Assembly: GCA_028681035.1 (NCBI GenBank)
Contig: JAQUJJ010000180.1
Location: forward strand, 1 to 6,070
Length of the DNA: 6,070 nucleotides
Origin: Candidatus Cloacimonadota bacterium
GTDB taxonomy: Bacteria; Cloacimonadota; Cloacimonadia; Cloacimonadales; Cloacimonadaceae
Reading direction: 5' to 3'
In this document: in pieces, positions 1 to 6,070 of the stretch
How the letters are laid out: each line of letters begins with the position of its first letter
Position numbering within the stretch: position 1 is the first letter of the stretch
The notes under the pieces: model-generated
Seen by the model: only the letters and a program-made list of their open reading frames with translations
Database searches by the model: none
Told to the model about the DNA's origin: nothing
Program-made: the position numbers and the translations under genes

Positions 1-71
1 AGGAAATAGATTTGCAAGATCGCTGTTTATAGTGCCCCGCAAACCGTCTGACAGCAAGGCAACGAGAGAAT

Positions 72-87
72 GTGGAAATATTTCCAC
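72..87. promoter_or_regulatory. Perfect 16-bp palindrome, candidate operator
   Basis: GTGGAAATATTTCCAC reads identically on both strands, with two 8-base arms and no loop. A loop-free palindrome fits a binding site for a homodimeric regulator better than an RNA hairpin, and no T-run follows it. It ends 31 bases before the candidate -35 box of the large surface-protein gene, a position suited to an activator or an upstream repressor site. I do not recognise it as the site of a named regulator. The symmetry is seen in the sequence; the regulatory role is inferred. Confidence 0.4.
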
Positions 88-118
88 TCACAATATCAGA
101 TTTTAAGGTTAAAATGAC

Positions 119-146
119 TTGACAAGATATCTACCTGTCATTAAAT
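119..146 (+). promoter_or_regulatory. Candidate sigma70-type promoter of the surface-protein gene
   Basis: There is an exact consensus -35 hexamer, TTGACA, at 119-124. The best -10 at allowed spacing is TTAAAT at 141-146 (four of six matches, 16-base spacer). A better-looking TGTAAT at 146-151 lies 21 bases downstream, which is too far for this -35. Transcription from here would give a 5' leader of a little over 100 bases before the start codon at 269. Bacteroidota-type -33/-7 elements are not evident. The -35 is convincing and the -10 is weak. Confidence 0.4.
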
Positions 147-188
147 GTAATAAGTTATGTGTGCGAAGGGTCTGAATAAGGATAGTAG

Positions 189-203
189 ATGGTCCTCAAC
201 CAT
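189..203 (+). other. Small hairpin in the 5' leader
   Basis: ATGGT at 189-193 and ACCAT at 199-203 can form a five-base-pair stem around a five-base loop, within the putative untranslated leader of the surface-protein gene. It lies well upstream of the ribosome binding site and would not mask it. The stem is short enough to arise by chance, and no known riboswitch class is recognisable. Confidence 0.15.
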
Positions 204-258
204 ATTGGAACTCAGAGCTAACACCACAATGTAGAGCATAAAAAATAGACATAGAAAT

Positions 259-264
259 AGGAGA
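259..264 (+). promoter_or_regulatory. Ribosome binding site of the surface-protein gene
   Basis: AGGAGA lies just upstream of the ATG at 269; the AGGAG core leaves a five-base spacer. This is a strong Shine-Dalgarno sequence. Together with the signal peptide that begins at this ATG, it fixes the start codon. Confidence 0.8.
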
Positions 265-268
265 AATT

Positions 269-3200
269 ATGAGACACACAAAGATGATTCTCATTTTAGG
301 ATTCATTGTACTGATCGGCGTAGCCGGTCTATTTGGGCAGGTCAAAATCAGCGACCGTAATGGGCAGGTACAAACCAACGCTAAGGAACTGTCTTTAAAA
401 CCCGCATTAGCTGAAATTAAAAGTGCAGTTCGAGATTATTCTCAACCGGCATCTGAGCCCATAATACCTGAACAAAACGAACCAATCGAAATACCCGAAG
501 TTCCAATTGATGTGACACGGGCTAACAGAACGGCATCCGTTTCGGGGAATTGGAATGCTACAGCAACCTGGGGTGGAGCAGCTGTCCCAGTAGCCGGTGA
601 TGCGGTTACCATCAATTCAGGCATCACAGTAACAGTCACTGCACCGGCAGCTTGCGCTTCCATCACTTTTGCTGCTGTAGCCACAAACTCAGTTTTAACG
701 ATCAACGGCACAAATACACTTACCGTATCGGGTCTCATTTCCATGCCCATACCTAATACCAGCAGAACATGCACAATAAACGTCAATGCTGGAACCGTAT
801 CTTGTGGGTCCCTCACGATGAGTGCTACAACAACTACTAGGAATGACGTGATTAATATCACCACCGGTACAATGACCGTCTCTGGCACATTGACCAGCGG
901 AACCACCGGATGCCGCTTTGTATTTACCGGCGCAGGAACCCTGGATTTGAACGGGACACGTAGTAGTTCACCTGCCATTGTCGCTGTTTCCGGCAGCACC
1001 GTGAAAATCGGTAACGGGACACTAACCGCTGCTCAGTTCAGTGCCATGACCCTTCCTGTGGGCAGCAATCTTGTTTATTCCGGTGCGGCAGCGCAGACTA
1101 TATATGCTACAACCTATCTTGGTAACTTGGGATTTTCTGGTGCTGGGACCAAGACCATAGCGGCTGCTGCTGAAGTACAAGTAAATGGAAATATTACCAA
1201 TAGTTCAACTCTTGTCCTGACTGCTGGAACCAGTACGACCAGCACCTGGTTTGTAATGGGCGGAAATGTTACCAATACAGGCACTATCAATGCCACTGCC
1301 GATTATATAAGGTTTATATTCAGCTCTGCCAACGCCCAGACGCTCACCAATACAGGGACAATGACATCACCTGTATCCAGTTTTGATGTATCGAACTCCA
1401 ATGCCTCTGGGTTAACCATTTCATCAGATTCCAACACCATCGTTGTACTCAGAGCAAACTTATTTGCAGGAGTGGTTCATAATTCCAATAAGATCACCTT
1501 GGGTACGGGGCCAACCTCCTATGCCGTCGTGCAAAGAGGGGTTGCTTCGAATACCGTTCCGGCCGGCAGCTTTGATGTCTCGCCTACTTTCAACATCCCT
1601 ACCGACGGACTGATCCTGCTCTACGATAATGGCTCAGTAGCTTATAGCACGGGTTATGAAGTTCCCAGCAACCATACCTGTGATGTATTCTATCTTTTCG
1701 ATGCAGCTGACGTTTCTCTTAGTACAGACCTAACCGTAACCGGCATATTGGACTTTGCAGGCGGAACTGGAACAGCAAGCCTGCACGTGGGAGCTTATAC
1801 TCTCACGATTGATGGGTCTTTAAGCTATACGGTTGCGGGTAATATTTTCGGTGGCACTTCCTCCAATCTTGTAATCAACGGAGCCTCCAATGTAAACGCT
1901 ATTACTAACGGTTTGAAGTATTTTACCATCAATGCTCCTTGTACTTTGGGTGGAGCTATCACAGTTTATGATACTTTAACCCTTACGAGTGGCTTGCTGA
2001 CCAACGGAAGCTACTTGACCATGGCAACAGGGACGACAGTTTCCCGTGCTGCTGCAGGAAGCTTGTATTCTGCGCCTACCTTTGCCGGAACTGTGAACTT
2101 GCTTTATACCGGTGCTACGCCTATCGTAGCAGGCAAGGAACTTCCCACTTCTGCCTCTGTGATAAACAATCTCACCACCAATCCCGGCGGTTTTACTCAG
2201 TATGCCTATTCTATTGGAACTCCCACGAACCTGTTAACCGACGCCTTTCCTAATCTGACCAGTTGGACTGGCAATATTGGCACTGGGGATGGGACATTTA
2301 GCTCATCAGCTACTACAAGTGCTGGTGGAACCTCGCCAGAAGTAAAGTACACTGGTTGCTTTGACGGTCCCTATACACATTCAAACACTACATATTCTAT
2401 TTATAGAAGTACCGCAATTAATACTACGGGATATGATGCTATAAATGTCGCCTTCAAATCAACCGCAGTCGGTCGCTGGCAGATAGACTATCCGACGTCC
2501 TTGCATCTTCAATGTGCCACCAGTACCTCAGGACCTTGGAGCGATATCTGGTCAATGGGCTATGCTGAACATGCAGCGACAAATATGTCCGCACTCGGTT
2601 ACACCACTAATGTGGGTGGAAATATGTATGTCCGTTTCGCATTTATTGGAGACTGGTATTGCCTGGATAACTGGAATTTTGATAATCTGGTGATAGATGG
2701 TATCGGCTCTACTCCCATAACCTCAAATGTCACTGTCAATGGTACCCTTTATTTGGTCGGCGATTATACCATCGGCGTCGGCAACACTCTGACCATGGCA
2801 AGTGGTGCCACGATCAACCGTTCCGGTGGAGAACTATCCGATGAACCCACTTTCGTGGAGGAAAACATTCTCATTTATACTGGTGACACCCCAATCACCA
2901 CAGGAAATGAAGTTTGCTCTGACGGCGTGTATGACTGCGTAATTAATAACTCTGCAGGGGTTACTCTTGGTGCAGATATGACTGTTTATACCCTTACCTT
3001 CACTTCGGGAAGCCTTGGTTTTGACGGGCACCTCCTTACCCTAGCTGGTAAAGACTTCGCAGTATCCGGTCTGGGCACTATCTCTGCCTTAGCTGTAGCG
3101 TTAGCCAATGAGGATCAGACCTGTAACGGACATACAAGCTTGGCTCGTACCTGGACGACCTCAGGAGCCCAAGATGGCAACTTGGCTGTCACCCTCTCCT

Positions 3201-4261
3201 ACCCTGTGTCTCTGGCAAATGACGATTATATGTGGGTGTGGACCAGGACCGTCGGAGGTCCTGATTGCTGGACCTATGAAGCCTACCTTCCCACAATTGA
3301 TCTCGGAACTGTTCGATCACTCACTACAGTATTTACCAGCCTGAACGGAGTAGGTAGAGCTGACAAGGAAACCACCATAACAAAGGCATCAACCTACACT
3401 TTGATCGTCAAATCTTCAGGCACTGACCAGCCTGGCACTGAGATCTTCCGGGGCGGTGTTACTACTGGTGAATTCACCAATTTTACATTCACGAGCAACT
3501 CTCCTGGAATGCTTCAGGGCAGCTATTCTCCAGGAGCAGCTCCAAGCGGACATTTCTGGACTAATACCCCTATCTTAGTGAGTGTCTCGGACTTTACATT
3601 TGAAAACGGATATACTGTTACCATCCTCTTTTTGCTGGACGATGGAACGCTACCTGTCGAATTGAGCAGCTTCTCCGCTGCAATGTCAGGAACTAATTCT
3701 GTTCACATCACCTGGGTAACTCAATCTGAAACTGAGGTTCTGGGTTTCCATATCCTGCGCAGCTTGGAAGAAGATCTTTCTACTGCTCTGCAGATCAGCG
3801 ATCTCATTCCTGCCACCAATACTTCTCAGACCAAAGTTTACCTCTATAAGGATAAAGACCTTAACCAGGAAGGAACTTACTATTATTGGTTGCAAAATAC
3901 GGAATTGAATGGAGAGACTGAATACCACAGTCCCATCAATATCGTGTATAGTGCTACTCAGAATGAGACACCTACGATCCCCAAAATCACCGGACTGAGC
4001 ACAATCTATCCCAATCCGTTCAATCCTTCCACCACCATCAAATACGGTCTTGCCAACGCAGAGACCTTTGATATTACGATCTACAACAGCCGTGGACAGA
4101 TCGTGAAGGTGATGGAAAGAGCACACAAGGAAGCAGGAAACTATTCAGCTTTCTGGAACGGAACTGATGAACAGGGCAAAGCCTGCGGTACAGGTGTGTA
4201 TTATGTGAAAATGCAAGCCGGAAAATCCAGCTTTACCCGTAAAATGGTCTTGATGAAATAG
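269..4261 (+). CDS. Large secreted repeat protein with type IX-like C-terminal sorting domain
   Basis: Predicted cell-surface or released protein of 1330 residues; substrate unknown. A signal peptide (basic MRHTK, hydrophobic residues 6-22, cleavage near 20-24) is followed by a Pro/Glu-rich spacer (60-83). Next comes a G8-like segment (about 91-125) with W95, W101, P107, G110 and D111. A long Thr/Ser/Gly-rich array of short beta-strand repeats follows, with typical pieces such as LTLTSG and VTVNGTLYL, probably a beta-helix or stacked sandwich. A jelly-roll-like domain (about 658-811, ending DNLVIDG) interrupts the array. An unrecognised domain spans about 920-1125. An FnIII-like segment starts at LPVELSSF (1128) and runs to about 1232. 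The C-terminus (1245-1330) begins IYPNPFNPSTTIKY and ends VYYVKMQAGKSSFTRKMVLMK-like, matching the FlgD-like type A sorting domain of type IX secretion substrates. Export to the surface is well supported. Adhesion or polymer binding is inference, and no catalytic motif is visible. The gene appears monocistronic, with its own promoter and terminator. Confidence 0.93.
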   Translation: MRHTKMILILGFIVLIGVAGLFGQVKISDRNGQVQTNAKELSLKPALAEIKSAVRDYSQPASEPIIPEQNEPIEIPEVPIDVTRANRTASVSGNWNATATWGGAAVPVAGDAVTINSGITVTVTAPAACASITFAAVATNSVLTINGTNTLTVSGLISMPIPNTSRTCTINVNAGTVSCGSLTMSATTTTRNDVINITTGTMTVSGTLTSGTTGCRFVFTGAGTLDLNGTRSSSPAIVAVSGSTVKIGNGTLTAAQFSAMTLPVGSNLVYSGAAAQTIYATTYLGNLGFSGAGTKTIAAAAEVQVNGNITNSSTLVLTAGTSTTSTWFVMGGNVTNTGTINATADYIRFIFSSANAQTLTNTGTMTSPVSSFDVSNSNASGLTISSDSNTIVVLRANLFAGVVHNSNKITLGTGPTSYAVVQRGVASNTVPAGSFDVSPTFNIPTDGLILLYDNGSVAYSTGYEVPSNHTCDVFYLFDAADVSLSTDLTVTGILDFAGGTGTASLHVGAYTLTIDGSLSYTVAGNIFGGTSSNLVINGASNVNAITNGLKYFTINAPCTLGGAITVYDTLTLTSGLLTNGSYLTMATGTTVSRAAAGSLYSAPTFAGTVNLLYTGATPIVAGKELPTSASVINNLTTNPGGFTQYAYSIGTPTNLLTDAFPNLTSWTGNIGTGDGTFSSSATTSAGGTSPEVKYTGCFDGPYTHSNTTYSIYRSTAINTTGYDAINVAFKSTAVGRWQIDYPTSLHLQCATSTSGPWSDIWSMGYAEHAATNMSALGYTTNVGGNMYVRFAFIGDWYCLDNWNFDNLVIDGIGSTPITSNVTVNGTLYLVGDYTIGVGNTLTMASGATINRSGGELSDEPTFVEENILIYTGDTPITTGNEVCSDGVYDCVINNSAGVTLGADMTVYTLTFTSGSLGFDGHLLTLAGKDFAVSGLGTISALAVALANEDQTCNGHTSLARTWTTSGAQDGNLAVTLSYPVSLANDDYMWVWTRTVGGPDCWTYEAYLPTIDLGTVRSLTTVFTSLNGVGRADKETTITKASTYTLIVKSSGTDQPGTEIFRGGVTTGEFTNFTFTSNSPGMLQGSYSPGAAPSGHFWTNTPILVSVSDFTFENGYTVTILFLLDDGTLPVELSSFSAAMSGTNSVHITWVTQSETEVLGFHILRSLEEDLSTALQISDLIPATNTSQTKVYLYKDKDLNQEGTYYYWLQNTELNGETEYHSPINIVYSATQNETPTIPKITGLSTIYPNPFNPSTTIKYGLANAETFDITIYNSRGQIVKVMERAHKEAGNYSAFWNGTDEQGKACGTGVYYVKMQAGKSSFTRKMVLMK
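2015..2170 (+). repeat. Internal protein repeat, copy A (residues 583-634)
   Basis: This stretch runs from LTMATGTTVSR to SVINN and carries the landmarks PTF, LLYTGATPI, a Gly-x-Glu, and VINN. The same landmarks recur in the same order at residues 841-894 (copy B). By eye, about half of the residues are identical, with a one-residue gap before the YTG landmark and another gap before VINN. At the DNA level the copies have diverged; the longest match I noticed is TGACCATGGCAA. The array downstream of copy A is interrupted by the jelly-roll-like domain. Confidence 0.75.
2789..2950 (+). repeat. Internal protein repeat, copy B (residues 841-894)
   Basis: This is the second copy of the unit, from LTMASGATINR to CVINN, with PTF, LIYTGDTPI and a Gly-x-Glu at matching positions. 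It differs from copy A in having two cysteines (C883 and C890) that could form a disulfide. It continues directly into the strand-like VTLGADMTVYTLTFTSG with no inserted domain, so it shows what the uninterrupted unit looks like. Similar shorter units occur earlier, for example around LVYSG at residues 268-272. Confidence 0.75.
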
Positions 4262-4276
4262 TGTAATATAACTATA

Positions 4277-4321
4277 GGATGCTTAAAGCCTTTTTAATAA
4301 ACGAGCTTTCCTAAGGCATCC
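4277..4321 (+). terminator. Imperfect stem-loop just after the surface-protein gene
   Basis: GGATGC (4277-4282) pairs with GCATCC (4316-4321). After a one-base bulge, TTA pairs with TAA (4312-4314). After a second bulge, AAGC (4286-4289) pairs with GCTT (4305-4308). The loop includes a T-run, but no T-tract follows the stem, so it is a poor intrinsic terminator alone. It could protect the mRNA 3' end or be a decayed first terminator ahead of the strong one at 4337. Confidence 0.35.
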
Positions 4322-4336
4322 ATAAAATAAGCAATG

Positions 4337-4370
4337 GGGCACGGTCTTGCGATCGTGCCCTTTCTCTTTT
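4337..4370 (+). terminator. Rho-independent terminator
   Basis: Bases 4337-4346 (GGGCACGGTC) pair with 4351-4360 (GATCGTGCCC) in a ten-pair, GC-rich stem with a single G-U wobble. The loop is the tetraloop TTGC. The T-rich tract TTTCTCTTTT follows directly. This is a textbook intrinsic terminator and separates the surface-protein gene from the downstream unit. The stem is close to symmetric, but there is no A-rich tract on the upstream side strong enough to argue for bidirectional use. Confidence 0.85.
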
Positions 4371-4459
4371 GTCTTTGTTTGACCACCGAGAACACCGAAA
4401 GAGGGACGTTAAAGGTAACTGGGGATATCGGGGCTTTCTTAATGCAGAGCTTGCCAGGA

Positions 4460-4513
4460 TAAACCCTCTAAACCCTCTAAACCCTCTAAACCTCCTAAAC
4501 TTTCTCGACTTTC
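4460..4513. repeat. 9-bp tandem repeat TAAACCCTC, six units
   Basis: TAAACCCTC occurs three times exactly in a row (4460-4486). Three decaying units in the same register follow: TAAACCTCC, TAAACTTTC and TCGACTTTC (4487-4513). Because the unit is a multiple of three, the array keeps an open frame that would read as repeated Asn-Pro-Leu, and this probably explains the spurious open frame across it. One-sided decay is typical of slippage-generated arrays. The sequence is not a promoter or CRISPR pattern, since there are no spacers. Confidence 0.85.
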
Positions 4514-4536
4514 TACACCCACCCGAAAAAAATCTC

Positions 4537-4564
4537 TTTACAGATTATGAGTAAAATTTAGAGT
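4537..4564 (+). promoter_or_regulatory. Weak candidate promoter for the HhH-barrel gene
   Basis: TTTACA (4537-4542, five of six matches to the -35 consensus) and TAGAGT (4559-4564, four of six matches to the -10) are separated by 16 bases. A promoter is expected somewhere between the strong terminator and the gene at 4699. An alternative -10 is TATGAT at 4593-4598, but it lacks a good -35. The assignment is tentative. Confidence 0.25.
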
Positions 4565-4660
4565 GTGCATCTAAGTTAAAAACCGCTTAGACTATGATAG
4601 AGACAGGAAGAAATGAAGATTAGGAAATGCAAGGACTAGATGCGGCTACGAAGGATATAA

Positions 4661-4702
4661 ATGAAGATAATGAATAATAGCAGATATAAGGATACGCGAT
4701 GA
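4661..4702 (+). CDS. Possible 13-codon leader ORF overlapping the next start
   Basis: ATG at 4661 opens a frame encoding MKIMNNSRYKDTR and stops at TGA 4700-4702. That stop overlaps the ATG of the HhH-barrel gene in the sequence ATGA (4699-4702), the classic arrangement for translational coupling. It has its own Shine-Dalgarno-like AAGGA at 4651-4655 with a five-base spacer. The peptide resembles no leader peptide I know and has no run of a single amino acid that would suggest attenuation. The codons are AT-rich, and a frame this short can occur by chance. Translation is inferred. Confidence 0.3.
   Translation: MKIMNNSRYKDTR
4688..4692 (+). promoter_or_regulatory. Ribosome binding site of the HhH-barrel gene
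   Basis: AAGGA at 4688-4692 is followed by a six-base spacer and the ATG at 4699. It supports this start, as does the signal peptide that begins there. The site lies inside the 13-codon leader ORF, so ribosomes finishing that ORF would pass over it. Confidence 0.7.
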
Positions 4703-6070
4703 AAAAGCTCTTTTTGATGCTCTTTGCCCTATGGTGCATAGGCTTTCTCGCTGGCAAGGTGGATCTGAATACAGCCTCCTTGAGCGAATTGAAACTGCTT
4801 CCCATCACGGAAGCTCAAGCGCGTGATATTTATGAGTACAGGACCTTTGTGAAGATCCTGGAAAATATCTATGACCTGAGGGATATTCCCTCTATAGATC
4901 AGCGCACTTTGAACAAATTGAAACCTCTGGTGGTGGTCTCGCTATACACCCAGACCGATGAAGCGGCCATCCGCAGAGAGGAGATCCAAGGCCTCATCGA
5001 GCGCTTGGACAGCAATGAAGGTGCCTCAGAAGGCATGGCAGACGTCTGGCAGGACTTTCTGATGACTCCGCAAAACGTGAACCGCATGCATTTTGATGAT
5101 TTCGTCAGTTTGCCGAATGTCTCCGCGGTGGATGCTGTGGCTGTCCTCAAGAGAGTGGCCAGAGGCGATACCATTGCCGATACCAGGGATTTGCGCAATA
5201 CCATGGGCATCTCCTATTACGGTTATTCAAACCTCAGGAACTACGTGTATTTCCGCGAGCCTCCAGTAAAGAACAGACTGATGTTTGACGCCTCAGCGGA
5301 GTATTTTACCCGTCCTTACGATGAGGGGCAATACGATATGCTGCATGAAGCTTTTGTACCCAAGACCTTTGACAACAGGTGGGTCACGGTTCCGCACGAC
5401 AAGCGCATTTCCTATTGGGGCTATTTTAATGCAGATCAGGTGCAGCCGGATATGATGGCCAAGCTGAGAATGCGTTATGGAAACAATATCAAGGCTGGCA
5501 TCATGACTTACAACCCCAAGACTGGTCCCGGATTGCTCTTCTCGGATGCAGACTATGGCTCGGACCGGGATGTCATCAATACCACCAAGTATTATGCCGG
5601 ATATGAGAATACCCGCCTGCCCAAGCTGGGCAATACCGGCATGAAAGTGTATCTGGGGCATTACCGCGCCACCTATGGTGAAGGCTTGGTGATGGAAAAC
5701 ACAGATTATTACAGTGGCCGTAAGACGGGATTTGGCTTCAGTAAACGCATCATGGGCATCACGCCAGACCTTTCACGCACTCAGGAATATGCTCTGAGAG
5801 GCGCTGCTATCGAGATCAAGAATCCCAAGTTTGGCGCAGCCTTCTTTGTCTCAGACGATGAAAAAGACGCGATGGCCTATGTGAATCCAGACGGCAGCTA
5901 TGTACTGCGGGACAACTTCGGCAATGACGTATTTATAGACGAGGATGGCGCTCAATACTTCGTTAAGGATGCCGTGCGCATCTACACTTATGAAGATGGC
6001 AGCGCGGTCAAGACAGACAAACGCAAGCTCTTCAGCTATGTGACTCCCACCCTGCCTTATGATAACGACA
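4699..6070 (+). CDS. Exported helix-hairpin-helix protein with probable outer-membrane beta-barrel (3' end outside window)
   Basis: The frame stays open for 457 codons to the window edge, so the C-terminus is missing. A signal peptide (MKKLFLMLFALWCIGFLAG, residues 1-19) precedes a ComEA-like helix-hairpin-helix unit at 20-80. This has the hallmark start VDLNTAS, L31, L34-P35, Y47-R48, then LRDIPSID and LNKLKP. The usual PGIG hairpin turns read PITE and PSID, so DNA contacts may be weakened. A second, more divergent unit spans about 122-185 (VNRMHFDDF, LPNVS, LRNTMGIS). From about 190 the sequence alternates short amphipathic strands with aromatic ends, such as ISYWGYFNADQV, KLRMRYG and MKVYLGHYRATYGEGLVME, as expected of an outer-membrane barrel. 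The YGEGL segment and LRGAA (369-373) recall conserved parts of HhH-barrel proteins of Bacteroidota and Cloacimonadota; this is from memory. The role is unknown. DNA binding or uptake at the envelope, or a protein-assembly role, are possibilities. Cys13 is not in a good lipobox, so it is probably not a lipoprotein. Confidence 0.88.
   Translation, partial: MKKLFLMLFALWCIGFLAGKVDLNTASLSELKLLPITEAQARDIYEYRTFVKILENIYDLRDIPSIDQRTLNKLKPLVVVSLYTQTDEAAIRREEIQGLIERLDSNEGASEGMADVWQDFLMTPQNVNRMHFDDFVSLPNVSAVDAVAVLKRVARGDTIADTRDLRNTMGISYYGYSNLRNYVYFREPPVKNRLMFDASAEYFTRPYDEGQYDMLHEAFVPKTFDNRWVTVPHDKRISYWGYFNADQVQPDMMAKLRMRYGNNIKAGIMTYNPKTGPGLLFSDADYGSDRDVINTTKYYAGYENTRLPKLGNTGMKVYLGHYRATYGEGLVMENTDYYSGRKTGFGFSKRIMGITPDLSRTQEYALRGAAIEIKNPKFGAAFFVSDDEKDAMAYVNPDGSYVLRDNFGNDVFIDEDGAQYFVKDAVRIYTYEDGSAVKTDKRKLFSYVTPTLPYDND

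Larger units (their letters stand above)
4381..4660. other. Intergenic stretch without a credible gene
   Basis: Between the terminator and the next gene's leader I see no supported coding sequence. The first part (about 4381-4459, starting GACCACCGAGAACACCGAAAG) is not obviously structured, and it leads into a 9-bp tandem repeat. The whole stretch to about 4530 looks like a dispersed intergenic element rather than unique regulatory DNA; this is an impression from its repetitive character and has not been searched. From about 4525 the sequence becomes A/T-rich and carries weak promoter-like hexamers. A plus-strand open frame of 61 codons starting at a TTG inside the terminator T-tract covers the repeat. 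It has no ribosome binding site and low-complexity content. Confidence 0.5.

Noticed and set aside
2..106. Open plus-strand frame at the window start ending in TAA, as a possible tail of an upstream gene
   Set aside because: The 34 translated residues do not look like a protein C-terminus I can recognise, the frame contains the palindrome, and the left edge gives no context. It cannot be supported.
442..999. Minus-strand open frame of 185 codons
   Set aside because: It lies wholly inside the surface-protein gene, antisense to it. Its Val/Thr/Pro-heavy composition is the mirror of the Thr/Ser-rich coding strand, and it has no ribosome binding site or domain.
3108..3344. Plus-strand open frame of 78 codons in another register
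   Set aside because: It overlaps the surface-protein gene out of frame, with no ribosome binding site and no family resemblance.
3686..4126. Minus-strand open frame of 146 codons
   Set aside because: It is antisense to the well-supported FnIII-like and sorting-domain coding region, with no recognisable protein features.
4460..4486. Telomere-like or CRISPR-like reading of the tandem repeat
   Set aside because: The unit is 9 bp, not the 7-bp CCCTAAA telomeric unit, and units are directly adjacent without spacers, so neither interpretation fits.
4369..4554. Plus-strand 61-codon frame reading through the 9-bp repeat
   Set aside because: It starts at a TTG within the terminator T-tract without a Shine-Dalgarno sequence. 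Its length comes from a repeat unit divisible by three, and the product is low-complexity Asn-Pro-Leu.
4571..4590. CTAAG/CTTAG inverted repeat upstream of the HhH-barrel gene
   Set aside because: A five-pair, AT-leaning stem with a ten-base loop is expected by chance in this AT-rich leader.
5293..5661. Minus-strand open frame of 122 codons, and a similar one at 4899-5210
   Set aside because: Both are antisense to the HhH-barrel gene, whose signal peptide, domains and ribosome binding site are clear.

Overview
The window holds two plus-strand genes for exported proteins, separated by an intergenic stretch of about 440 bases. The likely source is a Gram-negative-type bacterium that uses a type IX-like secretion system. 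The C-terminal motif YPNPFNPSTTIKY, followed by a FlgD-like Ig fold, is typical of Candidatus Cloacimonadota and also occurs in Marinimicrobia, Fibrobacterota, Ignavibacteria and relatives. I favour Cloacimonadota from the style of both genes, but this is inference and no search was run.

Layout. Positions 1-268 are non-coding. They contain a perfect 16-bp palindrome (72-87), a consensus -35 box TTGACA (119-124) with a weaker -10, and a good Shine-Dalgarno sequence. Positions 269-4261 encode a complete 1330-residue secreted surface protein. It has a signal peptide, a Pro/Glu spacer, a G8-like start, Thr/Ser/Gly-rich beta repeats, an inserted jelly-roll-like domain, an FnIII-like domain and a C-terminal sorting domain. 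Positions 4277-4370 hold an imperfect hairpin followed by a strong intrinsic terminator. Positions 4381-4660 hold no convincing gene. They carry a 9-bp tandem repeat (three exact copies, three decayed) in what looks like a dispersed intergenic element, followed by an AT-rich leader. Positions 4661-4702 are a possible 13-codon leader ORF whose stop overlaps the start of the next gene. From 4699 to the window end is the 5' part of a gene for an exported helix-hairpin-helix (HhH) protein with a probable outer-membrane beta-barrel.

The terminator and gap make the two genes separate transcription units. Both products go to the cell envelope: one is probably displayed on the outer surface or released, and the other is probably embedded in the outer membrane with periplasmic HhH modules. 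Nothing in the sequence shows that they work together. The most interesting points are the exported HhH-barrel architecture, the domain insertion inside the repeat array of the large protein, the overlapping leader ORF, the upstream palindrome and the 9-bp tandem repeat.
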